A stretch of DNA of 64,000 bases from Salinispora oceanensis (GTDB lineage: Bacteria; Actinomycetota; Actinomycetes; Mycobacteriales; Micromonosporaceae): NCBI RefSeq assembly GCF_000383575.1, contig NZ_KB911579.1, positions 2,388,523-2,452,522 on the forward strand. The letters are read 5' to 3'. How positions within the stretch are numbered: position 1 is the stretch's first letter; each line of letters starts with the position of its first letter. The position numbers were made by a program, and so were the translations under genes. Below are positions 53,515 to 61,658 of the stretch, piece by piece. Below the pieces are notes generated by a model. That model searched no databases. It was not told where the DNA came from and saw only the letters and a list, made by a program, of their open reading frames with translations.

Positions 53515-54546
53515 GTGCTTCCCTCCAGCAGGCCCGAGACCGGCCGTGAGCCCTGGCCCGAACAGCCGTCCAGCGGTCCGCCCGCACCGCGGGCCGGGGG
53601 CGACGATGGGCGGTCGGAGCGCGGTGGCCCACGCCGAGCCCGGCGGGACGGGGAGTCAGGCCGTCGGCCCGCGGGTGACCCCGGCGACGGCCATGACCAG
53701 GACGTGGAGGAGGTCCCGCCGGTCGAGGTGCGCCGAACCCTCGCGCTGGCCGTCGCCGGCTTCGCGGTGCTGCTCGGGATGGGGCTGGTGCTGGCGGCGC
53801 AGACCAGCGGCCCCGGGCACCGGCTGCCTTTCACCGCCGTCATCTTCGGTGTCCAGGCGCTCTCGGTGCTGACCTGGACGATGGCGTTTCGCCCACCGGC
53901 GCTGATGACGGTGGCCGGGGTGGGTGCCGTCGCCGCGATCGTCGCCGACACCGTCGCCGTCCGGAGTGATCCGGCCCGGCTGATGCCGCTGGTGCAGGTC
54001 CTGCTGGTCGGCCTGGTTGCTGCGGTCGTGGGGCAGTTCGTCCGGCGGGTCGACCGGGCGCAGGTCCTCGAATCGTTGCGCGGCACCGTGCTCATCGTCG
54101 CCGGGGTTGTCGCCTTCCCCACCATGATCGTGCTGACCCGGATCCCGATGGGCACCCAGGTCATCACGGTCTGCCTGGCCGCGGCCGGGGTCGCGCTCGC
54201 CGTAGCCCGAATCACCGACGCGTTCGCCGCCTGGCCCCGGCTGGCCCCCCAGGTGCCGCGGGGCGCGGCTGGTGTGGTCGGCGGCGCCATGATCGGCACC
54301 ATGGTCAGCGCGCTCCTGGGCAGCTACCTCGTCACCCCGTTCACCCCGACCCGGGCCGCGATCATGGGACTGGTCGCGGCGGTCGTCGCCGTCCTGGCCG
54401 ACCTCGCCGTTGGGTTCGCGGAGGCGGGTCGGGAAATGGCCGGCGAGCCGACAGCCGGGTGGGCGATCCAGCACATCCAAGGTCCGCTCACCGGCCTCGC
54501 CCTCGCCGCGCCGGCCGCGTACGCCCTGTGCAAGCTGGTTCTCTGA
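53515..54546 (+). CDS. Membrane protein with a disordered N-terminus
   Basis: 343 residues. A 75-residue Pro/Arg/Gly-rich N-terminus precedes seven to eight membrane helices (first LALAVAGFAVLLGMGLVLAA, last ALAAPAAYALCKLV). No domain I can name. It is divergent from glnR; the GTG at 53515 has no ribosome site, so a later start near VEVRRTLAL is possible. Role unknown. Confidence 0.72.
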   Translation: MLPSSRPETGREPWPEQPSSGPPAPRAGGDDGRSERGGPRRARRDGESGRRPAGDPGDGHDQDVEEVPPVEVRRTLALAVAGFAVLLGMGLVLAAQTSGPGHRLPFTAVIFGVQALSVLTWTMAFRPPALMTVAGVGAVAAIVADTVAVRSDPARLMPLVQVLLVGLVAAVVGQFVRRVDRAQVLESLRGTVLIVAGVVAFPTMIVLTRIPMGTQVITVCLAAAGVALAVARITDAFAAWPRLAPQVPRGAAGVVGGAMIGTMVSALLGSYLVTPFTPTRAAIMGLVAAVVAVLADLAVGFAEAGREMAGEPTAGWAIQHIQGPLTGLALAAPAAYALCKLVL

Positions 54547-54625
54547 GCGGTCGGAGCGCCATCGCCCGGGTAACCTCGCCGCAGTGACGGCGGCGACAGG
54601 AGCAACAGTGGTGCCAGGAGGAGCT

Positions 54626-55417
54626 GTGACGACCGAGGAGCGCCCGCAGCAGGACGAACGCCCCCGGCGGCAGCGCGGGCGGCGGATACTCGTCGTGCTC
54701 CTGGTCCTGCTTCTGGTCCTGGTCGGGCTGTTGGTGGTGGCCGACCGGGTGGCGGCGGGGGTGGCCGAACGCGCCCTGACCGACCAGGTACGCGAGGAAC
54801 TCGCCAAGGAAGGCGTTCAGGCTGGGCCGCCCGAGGTCGAGATCGGCGGCTTCCCCTTCGTCACCCAGGTCCTCGACGGCCGCTACGAGCGCATCTCCAT
54901 CGGGCTCAACGAGGTCCGGGGATCAGTCCAGGGCGACGTGCTGGCCCTGCCAGTCCTCGACATCGACGCCTACGACGTGACCGCCCCGCTGGACACCCTT
55001 CGCTCCGGACGGGGCGGGGTGATCGCCGGGAGTGTCACCGGCACCGGCACCATCAGCTACGACAGCATCGCCGCCCGGCTCGACCGGGAGGGGCTGCAGC
55101 TGGGGGAGCGGGACGGCCAACTCGTGGTGACCGCTCCGGTGGAGCTCCTCGGGGAGCGGGTGCCGGTCAGCGGCACCGCCGACATCACGGTCGACCAGGG
55201 TCAGGTGTCGCTGCGGTTCACCGACCTGACCCCCGATGGGGTGCCGAACGGGTCGCTGGTCCGGACGCTCCTGAGTAGCTTCGCCGAGGGCATCTCCGTG
55301 GACGTGCCACTGCCGGTGCTCCCGTTCGACCTCACCGTCAGCGAGGTCCGGCCACTACCCGAAGGGCTCCAGGTCACCGCGGAGGCGGCCGAGGTGCCGC
55401 TTCACGCGGCGAGCTGA
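54626..55417 (+). CDS. DUF2993 (LmeA-type) lipid-binding protein
   Basis: 263 residues with an N-terminal membrane helix (ILVVLLVLLLVLVGLLVVA) after an Arg-rich start and a beta-rich outside domain of the DUF2993 type (VEIGGFPFVTQVLDGRYERI is the hallmark). LmeA in mycobacteria binds phosphoinositides and helps lipomannan elongation. AGGAGGAG precedes the GTG at 54626. The gene is in the same relative place as Rv0817c. Confidence 0.85.
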   Translation: MTTEERPQQDERPRRQRGRRILVVLLVLLLVLVGLLVVADRVAAGVAERALTDQVREELAKEGVQAGPPEVEIGGFPFVTQVLDGRYERISIGLNEVRGSVQGDVLALPVLDIDAYDVTAPLDTLRSGRGGVIAGSVTGTGTISYDSIAARLDREGLQLGERDGQLVVTAPVELLGERVPVSGTADITVDQGQVSLRFTDLTPDGVPNGSLVRTLLSSFAEGISVDVPLPVLPFDLTVSEVRPLPEGLQVTAEAAEVPLHAAS

Positions 55418-55472
55418 GTCGAGTACGCGTCCCGGATGCTGGTTGAGCCGTGGCCGGCGGCGACATCGCTGG

Positions 55473-55478
55473 TAGTCT
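55473..55478 (+). promoter_or_regulatory. Extended -10 element of the cysteine leader peptide
   Basis: TGGTAGTCT at 55470-55478 gives an extended -10 box (TAGTCT) 8 bases before the ATG of the leader peptide, so the transcript is predicted to be leaderless. Confidence 0.55.
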
Positions 55479-55486
55479 CCCTGCCC

Positions 55487-55591
55487 ATGGGGATGTTCCT
55501 CACCAAGCGGCGCGCGGTCGACCTGTGCCGTGTGGCCACCTGCCTGTGTTGCCCCGTCCAGTTGACGGCGGGGCTGTTCTCGGCCGCCTGA
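55487..55591 (+). CDS. Polycysteine leader peptide (cysteine-responsive attenuator)
   Basis: 34 residues, too short for usual gene calling. The sequence contains RRAVDLCRVATCLCCP with four Cys codons (residues about 14, 19, 21, 22), matching the actinobacterial leader peptides found before sulfur genes. In mycobacteria such leaderless polycysteine short frames attenuate downstream expression according to cysteine supply. Here it precedes cysA2 by about 180 bp, an interval that could hold the attenuator fold. Confidence 0.85.
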   Translation: MGMFLTKRRAVDLCRVATCLCCPVQLTAGLFSAA

Positions 55592-55772
55592 CGCGGCCTC
55601 CCAGCGCCCAGGGTCTGCGCACCTGACTGGTGCCCCCTCCTGCGCCAACCAGCGGCGCCGTCGCACGAACCCGTGATCCGATCCGAGCCATGGGTCCCGC
55701 GCGTGGTGGACCACTGACACACCATGACTCCCGCGCGCTGGCTCACCATCCATCCTCACCAGGAGTGATCTG

Positions 55773-56621
55773 ATGAGTCGTGACACCGCACTCGTCTCGG
55801 CCGACTGGGCCGAGAAGAACCTCGAAACCCCGGGTGTCGTCTTCGTCGAGGTTGACGAGGACACCTCGGCCTACGACACCGGCCACCTGCCCGGCGCGAT
55901 CAAGCTCGACTGGAGGACCGACCTTCAGGACCAGGTCCGCCGGGACTTTGTGAACAAGGACCAGTTCGCGGCGCTGCTCTCCGAGCGGGGCATCGCCAAC
56001 GACGACACCGTCGTCCTCTATGGCGGCAACAACAACTGGTTCGCCGCGTACGCGTACTGGTACTTCGCGCTCTACGGCCACCGCGAGGTCCGGCTGCTCG
56101 ACGGCGGTCGCAAGAAGTGGGAGCTGGACGCCCGCCCGCTGACCACCGAGGTGGTGTCCCGTCCGGCGACTCCGTACGTGGCGCAGGAGCCGGACCACAC
56201 CATCCGGGCGTTCCGCGACGAGGTGGTCGCCGCTATTGGCACGAAGAACCTGGTCGATGTCCGCAGCCCCGACGAGTACGCGGGCCGCCTGCTCGCCCCC
56301 GCCCACCTACCGCAGGAGCAGGCGCAGCGCGCGGGCCACGTGCCCACCGCGCTCAGCGTGCCGTGGTCCAAGGCGGCCAACGAGGACGGCACCTTCAAGT
56401 CCGACCAGGAGCTACGCGAGATCTACGCCGCGGCCGGGCTGGACGACAGCCGGGAGACCATCGCCTACTGCCGGATCGGTGAGCGCTCCTCGCACACCTG
56501 GTTCGTGCTCCAGGAGCTGCTCGGCCACCGGAACGTGAAGAACTACGACGGCTCCTGGACCGAGTACGGCTCACTTGTCGGTGTGCCGGTGGCGCTCGGC
56601 GACGAGCCGGGGAAGGAGTGA
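55773..56621 (+). CDS. cysA2: Thiosulfate sulfurtransferase (rhodanese), CysA2 type
   Basis: 282 residues with two rhodanese domains. The inactive N-domain is followed by the active one with the catalytic Cys in AYCRIGERSSHTWF (about residue 230). Family segments such as LDWRTDLQDQVRRDF and LYGGNNNWFAAYAYWYF are almost the same as in mycobacterial CysA2. It transfers sulfane sulfur from thiosulfate to thiophilic acceptors. AGGAG precedes the ATG at 55773. It is coupled to sseC and probably controlled by the upstream leader peptide. Confidence 0.95.
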   Translation: MSRDTALVSADWAEKNLETPGVVFVEVDEDTSAYDTGHLPGAIKLDWRTDLQDQVRRDFVNKDQFAALLSERGIANDDTVVLYGGNNNWFAAYAYWYFALYGHREVRLLDGGRKKWELDARPLTTEVVSRPATPYVAQEPDHTIRAFRDEVVAAIGTKNLVDVRSPDEYAGRLLAPAHLPQEQAQRAGHVPTALSVPWSKAANEDGTFKSDQELREIYAAAGLDDSRETIAYCRIGERSSHTWFVLQELLGHRNVKNYDGSWTEYGSLVGVPVALGDEPGKE

Positions 56622-56626
56622 ACGTC

Positions 56627-56953
56627 GTGACTGCTTCGACCGCGGCCGGTTGCGCCGCCCCGAATCAGGCCGCCCCGCTGCCGGCCAGCCTCGACCTGGA
56701 GAAGGAGACCGTCATCACCGGTGTTGTCCGTGACGCCGCGGGTGAGCCGGTGACCGGTGCGTACGTCCGTCTGCTCGACTCCACCGACGAGTTCACCGCC
56801 GAGGTGGTCACCTCGTCGGCCGGGCAGTTCCGCTTCTTTGCGGCGCCGGGCACGTGGCGACTGCGTGCGCTGTCCCGGCACGGCAACGGCGACCTCGTCA
56901 TCACCGCCAGCCGGGGCGTCAACGAGGCGATCGTCCCGGTCGTCGTCGACTGA
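56627..56953 (+). CDS. sseC: SseC, DUF1416 protein
   Basis: About 108 residues with the DUF1416 fold, a carboxypeptidase-regulatory-like beta sandwich (TVITGVVRDAAGEPVTGAYV, EFTAEVVTSSAGQFRFFAAP). It accompanies CysA2-type sulfurtransferases across actinobacteria and its function is not settled. GTG at 56627 has a GGAG 9 bases upstream; GTG at 56618 overlaps the cysA2 end and is an alternative (111 residues). Confidence 0.9.
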   Translation: MTASTAAGCAAPNQAAPLPASLDLEKETVITGVVRDAAGEPVTGAYVRLLDSTDEFTAEVVTSSAGQFRFFAAPGTWRLRALSRHGNGDLVITASRGVNEAIVPVVVD

Positions 56954-56980
56954 CAGCACGCGCTGTCGGACTGCGGCCCG

Positions 56981-57307
56981 CTACCTCCAGTTGCGGGCCG
57001 CAGTCGTCTGGTCGCGTCGGGCGTGGCCGACGTTGGGCTGGAGGAACCGTCGGGAACAGCCGCCGTCGTGCTCGGGCCGCAGCCGGCAGCGCCAGCCGTG
57101 TTCCAGTAGCCGGTCACAGAAGACCTGATGGTGTACGTCGGGTGCGCCGGTGACAGAGACGGTCGTCTCGCCGAGCACCAGCTCGGGCAGGAAGCCCAGG
57201 GAGCGGGCCAACGAGCGGGCGAGCAGGCGCGCGCCGGCGAGGTCGTCGGCGTGCAGGGTCAAATGGACGACGAAACGTGGTCTCTCGTCAAGGCCGGTCA
57301 CGGTCAT
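56981..57307 (-). CDS. Hypothetical protein coupled to the DivIVA-like gene
   Basis: 108 residues, mixed helix and strand (RFVVHLTLHADDLAGARLLA, LELVLGE-like ELVLGETTVSVTGAPDVH), no recognised domain. The ATG at 57307 overlaps the stop of the frameshifted DivIVA-like gene upstream (ATGA), so the two form an operon. Function unknown; if the upstream gene is a pseudogene this one may be too. Confidence 0.6.
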   Translation of the reverse strand: MTVTGLDERPRFVVHLTLHADDLAGARLLARSLARSLGFLPELVLGETTVSVTGAPDVHHQVFCDRLLEHGWRCRLRPEHDGGCSRRFLQPNVGHARRDQTTAARNWR

Positions 57308-57706
57308 GCCCGTACGCCGGGGGTGGTCCGGGACTGCCAGTCGCGCAGCGCCCGCTTGATCCGGATGTTCTCGTCCCGGGTGCTCCTCAGCTCGGTCTGC
57401 AGCGCGGACAGGTCCGCTGCGACCCGATAGCGGAAGTTCCACCTCGGAGGCGTCGAGTCCCCGCCGGACCTGTGGGAACTGCCGCTGGCGTACCTGATCG
57501 GGGGTCAACGGCCAGCGTGTCGCCGACCGGTGGTGCCCGCCCGCGTTGCCGGCGAACGACCGGTGGCGGTCCGCATCGCTGTCGGTGCCGGCGGGGCGGC
57601 CTATGTTCGCACCGATCAGCGAGCCGGTGCGAGCAGTGGGGTGGCTCGGGGCAGGGCGGCCTCGCCAGTGACGAAAGCGTCGGAACGGGTTACGCACGTC
57701 AACCAC
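57304..57706 (-). pseudogene. DivIVA-domain-like gene with a frameshift
   Basis: From GTG at 57706 the frame encodes a basic Pro-rich N-terminus and then PLTPDQVRQRQF and RRGLDASEVE, a clear DivIVA-like start. The match continues in another frame as FRYRVAADLSALQTELR and ends IKRALRDWQSRTTPGVRA with a stop at 57304. The switch is near 57440 (two bases missing or one extra). Joined, it would be about 134 residues. It shares the ALRxWQSR ending of the gene at 10768. A sequencing error cannot be ruled out. Confidence 0.72.
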
Positions 57707-57810
57707 CTCTCCGGATCGGACGGGCCGGGGTGAGCCATGCCCAGCCCACCCCGCCCGGGGGATCGGCCCTACTCGTTGCCACGCGATGAGGACCTGCCGC
57801 TCGACTTATA

Positions 57811-57837
57811 CAAGGAAGCCAAGGTAGGCAAGGAACG
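57811..57837. promoter_or_regulatory. Three tandem 9-bp direct repeats, possible operator
   Basis: CAAGGAAGC, CAAGGTAGG and CAAGGAACG follow each other without gaps at 57811-57837, about 60 bp before the GntR gene. They parallel the GTGTCTAAG pair before the first GntR gene at 11592. A binding site for these small regulators is inference. Confidence 0.5.
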
Positions 57838-57899
57838 CCTTGAACTTGTCGTCCTTGTCTTTCTCGTGATCGAATCGGAGGTGCCACGCGAGGAGTGAC

Positions 57900-58139
57900 A
57901 TGCCAGCGACACCGGACTATATCCGGATCTCCGATGAGATCATTGATGACATCAGGTCGGGCCGATACAAAGCGGGGGACAAGCTGCCCTCAATCGCTCA
58001 GCTCTGCGAGCGGTACCACGTAAGCCCGTCCACGATCCAGCTCGTCAACGTGCGACTGGAGGCGCTGGAGGTGATCAACCGTCACCAGGGCAAGGGCGTC
58101 TTCGTGACCGATCCGAAGACATGGCTCCGGAAGCCCTGA
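57900..58139 (+). CDS. Stand-alone GntR-type winged-helix protein
   Basis: 79 residues: PDYIRISDEIIDDIRSGRYK, KLPSIAQLCERYHVSPSTI (recognition helix) and the wing HQGKGVFVTDP. Like the four at 11.6-13 kb, it has no effector domain, and it shares their ACGCGAGGAGTG ribosome context. It is divergent from the frameshifted DivIVA-like gene, so the DivIVA/GntR arrangement recurs. Confidence 0.85.
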   Translation: MPATPDYIRISDEIIDDIRSGRYKAGDKLPSIAQLCERYHVSPSTIQLVNVRLEALEVINRHQGKGVFVTDPKTWLRKP

Positions 58140-58851
58140 GCCGCAGGGCGAACCGGGCTGGCTATTGTCCGACGGCTACTCGGGCTGGAGCACGTCCTCT
58201 CGACGGCGATCGCTCGCCATGACCAGCGAAGGTGGATGCGCGGTGTCGTCCCCGGTGGACGACGTCTGGTGCTCGACATCGAACGGCCGGCGGCCGTGGT
58301 CAGTCGACGCATGACCGGGCGTGCCGGCGGCTGGCGTCGCACGGTCGGGAGGAGCTGGGGTGGTCGCCCCCTTGGGCGATAACGCCGCTCCACTGTCAAC
58401 ACCGCCACCTTCGCCGGCTGAGCGGGGCGACGCCGCACACGCCCCACTGCGCTGACGGATTGCGTGACTATCTCATTGCCCGCTGTTGCGGTGGCGCATT
58501 CGGCCGAGTCCCAGTTACTAGTTTATCGAATACATAAACTTGGTAACGAATCGGTAAAGAGGAGTAGGTGACATAAAGCATCTGTGAAGCAGCGGACAAG
58601 TTGTATCTTTTGCTAAAAGCCGAGGTCAGAGCTGGCTTCTAGCGGTGCGGTAAGGCGCTTGGTGTCGCCAGGATTGCTTGGGGCCCAATCATGTGTATGA
58701 TTCGTCTACGTCAACACCGGCGCTCGGTCGGATCGACCGGGTGTGCGGAAGGGAAAGTGATTGGGTGGCCTAGTCGTGTCATGAAGCACGCCGCGGGCCA
58801 GCAATCTGGATATTGCCTACCGGGTAGCCGCCAAGTCGGAAGAGGAATGGT
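58140..58851. other. Gene-free region with AT-rich dyad and a promoter candidate
   Basis: About 700 bp without a supported gene. GC falls in 58500-58620. A nested dyad (GTTAC...GTTTAT...ATAAAC...GTAAC) spans 58514-58547. A promoter candidate for the downstream secreted protein is TTGCTT (58674) with TATGAT (58696), 16 bp apart. Confidence 0.5.
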
Positions 58852-59682
58852 ATGAGGTTAAAGAGGACGCGAGCGCTCCTGGCGATGTCGATCGGCACCG
58901 CGGCGGCGGTGTTGATGACCGCCTCGCCCGCACAGGCAGCGGCGATCACCGACATCACCACGCTGCTCGAAGATATGTCGAGTCACGCCTACCCTCCTTT
59001 TGGTTTTGAGGTTACCGCCACCCCGATCCTGATTACGGAATCGGATGCGGTTCCGGTGGGTTCGGCGAAGGTGGTGTCGAGTGCCCCGTTCTACCTGGGG
59101 TGCGCGAGTTTGACGAACTCCACAAGTTCGGATCAGACCCTGTGGAGCCACTCGTTCAGTAAGGCCTTCACAAACACGGTGTCGACGACCGTCACCACTG
59201 GTGTGTCGTCAACCTCGAAGGTTTCGGGTACCTTCTCCCTTTCGAAAGTGGTCGGTCTCGGCCTCGAAGAGTCAGTGACGGTGTCGTACCAAGATTCGGA
59301 AACCCAGTCGGAGTCGATCAAGGAGACGCACACCGCGCCGTCTCAGCGTGTGCTGGTGCCCGCACAAACAACCCGGTACGTCGTGTCGTCGCTGACGCAA
59401 TCCACCTACACTGGCGAGTTGGCGCTGAATGCCAATTTCACTGGCGGCTTTACGGCCAAGAGTCTGAACGGTCCGCTTCCGCCGGTGCTCAATATCTATG
59501 ACACCCTGTCTCGGGCGGAAGACCGTGGCGGCCAGCTTCCCACGGGATTCTCGCTGAACTCATCCACCAAAAGGTTGGACTTCCAGGGTACCGGGACCTA
59601 CACGGTGAAGGCTGGGGCTAACTTCCGCGTTGAAGTCCTGGAAACGTTGCCGGGGGGTTTGAAGACTTCACAGTGCAGCTGA
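58852..59682 (+). CDS. Secreted aerolysin/ETX-MTX2-like protein (putative pore former)
   Basis: 276 residues. A signal peptide (about 1-29, ending SPAQA) precedes a long region rich in Ser and Thr. Alternating-pattern strands (WSHSFSKAFTNTVSTTVTTG, then SKVSGTFSLSKVVGLGLEES, then VTVSYQDSETQSESIKETHT) and the following VPAQTTRYVVSSLTQSTYTG are typical of the pore-forming domain of ETX/MTX2 toxins. Two Cys (about 84, and the second-last residue) may pair. AGAGGA is 8 bases before the ATG. A toxin role is inference from pattern. No immunity gene is obvious. Confidence 0.7.
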   Translation: MRLKRTRALLAMSIGTAAAVLMTASPAQAAAITDITTLLEDMSSHAYPPFGFEVTATPILITESDAVPVGSAKVVSSAPFYLGCASLTNSTSSDQTLWSHSFSKAFTNTVSTTVTTGVSSTSKVSGTFSLSKVVGLGLEESVTVSYQDSETQSESIKETHTAPSQRVLVPAQTTRYVVSSLTQSTYTGELALNANFTGGFTAKSLNGPLPPVLNIYDTLSRAEDRGGQLPTGFSLNSSTKRLDFQGTGTYTVKAGANFRVEVLETLPGGLKTSQCS

Positions 59683-59694
59683 GTCGAAACGGGA

Positions 59695-59727
59695 CCCCGG
59701 TGGCCGCCAAGGGTGCAGCCACCGGGG
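59695..59727 (+). terminator. Hairpin terminator after the ETX/MTX2-like gene
   Basis: CCCCGGTGGC and GCCACCGGGG form a perfect 10-bp stem with a 13-nt loop, 12 bases after the stop codon. Confidence 0.75.
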
Positions 59728-59755
59728 CCGTCCCGCCGGCGCCTGCCACAACAAC

Positions 59756-59791
59756 GGTGCCCCGCCCGACCGTGAGGTCAGGCGGGGCACC
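59756..59791. terminator. Second strong hairpin
   Basis: GGTGCCCCGCC and GGCGGGGCACC form a perfect 11-bp stem with a 14-nt loop, 28 bp beyond the first hairpin. Either strand could use it. Confidence 0.7.
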
Positions 59792-60286
59792 GTGACGAGC
59801 GCTCCCGATAGCCCCGACGAGCTCGGCAGCGACGTGGGGACCAGGACCAGCCTCCGGCCGCCACTGTCACCGACGCGGCGGCGAGCACGAACGGCAGTTC
59901 GGCACCGGAGGGTGGCGTGAGTCGTCAGCCGCGCGACCTGGCCGTCAACTGACTCGCGCACAGGCGGGATCGGGCGGTGCTGAACACTGGGAGTGCCCAT
60001 ACTGGATGGTTTGATGGGTTTTAGGCAAAATCTCAGATTTTGCGCTTCCGACGATGACTCACTGGCCTGTTGTGGGTGGATGGCAACAAATCGAACGTTC
60101 ACGTGAACATCGTGTACCGCATGGCGGTGTGATTATTTACCACCTTCATAGTTCTGATATTGATTCGACCTCGGTCCGGGTTCTAAGATTTCGCCGTCTT
60201 CGACGTTCTCCCGTAGCTGCTGGCGGGCTGGCGGTCCACCGGTGGCCAACCGGTGGCAGAAGGAAGGGGGCGGCTATTGTGCGCCT
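59792..60286. other. Gene-free region with two palindromes
   Basis: No supported gene. GCAAAATCT-C-AGATTTTGC at 60025-60043 and GTTCACGTGAAC at 60097-60108 are perfect dyads of operator size. GC is lower here than in the core of the window. Confidence 0.5.
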
Positions 60287-60712
60287 ATGCCGTTCGAGCC
60301 CCTTTCCACTATGGAGTCGGCCCTCTGGGGGCTGCTAGGTAGCTTCATCGTGGAAGCACTCGAACTCGGCGCTGCGTTGCGACGTGCGAAAACCCTGCCC
60401 TGGAAACGCCCCGACGAGCCAGGGCTCCCCGCTTACCTGGCCTCAGTCGTGCTTCGGCTCGCCGCCGGCGCGGGACTGGCCGCCCTCATCGGCGCGGACG
60501 GGCGCCTGGCCAGCCCCTTAGCCGCCGGGCTTCTCGGCATCACCGCACCGCTACTGATCGAAAAAGTTCTGCGCCAGGTTGACCTGGCATCGACCGAGGT
60601 GGACACACCGCACCACCACTCGACATTACCCCTCAGCCGTTCCGTGCCACCCCCGCTGGCAACGGACCAGAAGCTGGCCTCAGGAGATGCGGATTCTTCC
60701 GATGTCGACTGA
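60287..60712 (+). CDS. Small membrane protein
   Basis: 141 residues. Two hydrophobic regions (LWGLLGSFIVEALELGAAL and VVLRLAAGAGLAALIGA followed by LAAGLLGITAPLLIE) suggest two or three membrane helices. The tail is Ser/Pro/Asp-rich with a HHH cluster. The ATG at 60287 has AAGGAAGGGGG rather far upstream; ATG 60311 is an alternative. It overlaps the pentapeptide-repeat gene by 11 bp, so the two are probably co-expressed. Function unknown. Confidence 0.7.
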   Translation: MPFEPLSTMESALWGLLGSFIVEALELGAALRRAKTLPWKRPDEPGLPAYLASVVLRLAAGAGLAALIGADGRLASPLAAGLLGITAPLLIEKVLRQVDLASTEVDTPHHHSTLPLSRSVPPPLATDQKLASGDADSSDVD

Positions 60713-61658
60713 CTCTTTCCGCCGTCAACTCGTGCTCGCGCTCGGTCGTTCCACCCCCGCCTTTCACTCACCACGAGCAGCCCGACCTGGCCGGTTAAGA
60801 CACCTCATTGCTGCGTTGAGCCGACGTACCCCAGCCTTCGCCAGCCCGCAACGCGGTAGCCTGCCCAACGCCGATCTCCGTCAGGACGCCTCGCGCATTG
60901 GCGATTCCCGCATGAACGACTTGGCTGGTGCGGAGCTCAACAACAGGGATCTTCGCGAGGCCGATCTCGTCGGAGTCAACCTCGCCCGCGCCAACTTCGC
61001 CGGAGTCGACCTCACCGGTGCCAACCTCGCCGGTGTTGACCTGCGTGGCGCGGACCTGACCGACGTCGACCTCACTGGCGCGAACCTCGCCGGTGTTGAC
61101 CTGCGTGGCGCGGACCTCACCGACGTCAACCTCACCGGCGCGCTTCTCATCGGTGCCAACCTCGCCGGTGCCAATCTCGCTGGTGTCGACCTGACCGCCG
61201 CCAACCTCCGTGGTGTTGATCTTGCCGGCGTCGACCTCACTGGTGTCGAGTTGACCGCCGCCAACCTGACGGCGGCCGACCTCACGCGGGCCGATCTCAC
61301 CGGCGCGCTTCTCATCGGTGCCGACCTAACCGGTGTGGATCTTGCCGGCGCGAACCTTGCCGGCATCGACCTTCGCGGCGTCAATCTCACCGGCGTCGAC
61401 CTCACCAGCGCCGATCTCCGTGAGGCCAACCTCGACCGCGCCAACCTCACCGGGGTCAACCTCTGTGAGGCCAACCTCTACGGTGCCGTTCTCACCAGCA
61501 CGAAACTTGCGGGGGCGCGGTGGGATTGGGCCACCATCTGGCCGCCCGAGCGGGCGGCGGAAATTTGGTTCCGGTCGGCGGAACGACCGGATCAACCGGG
61601 CGTCTACGTAGTGCTACCAGAAGCCGGCGGCCGAGACCGCCAATCCGTTGTTGTGTGA
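60702..61658 (+). CDS. Pentapeptide-repeat protein
   Basis: 318 residues. From about residue 75 to 260 it is almost pure pentapeptide repeats A(D/N)LxG-type (for example ANLAGVDLRGADLTDVDLTG), about 37 units, which fold as a right-handed beta-helix. The basic N-terminus (RRQLVLALGRSTP and a diverged second copy LSRRTPAF) and a 40-residue C-terminal cap lack known domains. Some such proteins mimic DNA and protect gyrase; most have no known role. It follows and overlaps a small membrane protein gene. Confidence 0.85.
   Translation: MSTDSFRRQLVLALGRSTPAFHSPRAARPGRLRHLIAALSRRTPAFASPQRGSLPNADLRQDASRIGDSRMNDLAGAELNNRDLREADLVGVNLARANFAGVDLTGANLAGVDLRGADLTDVDLTGANLAGVDLRGADLTDVNLTGALLIGANLAGANLAGVDLTAANLRGVDLAGVDLTGVELTAANLTAADLTRADLTGALLIGADLTGVDLAGANLAGIDLRGVNLTGVDLTSADLREANLDRANLTGVNLCEANLYGAVLTSTKLAGARWDWATIWPPERAAEIWFRSAERPDQPGVYVVLPEAGGRDRQSVVV

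Noticed and set aside
59668..60102. Minus-strand 144-residue frame
   Set aside because: It crosses both strong hairpins and has no ribosome site.
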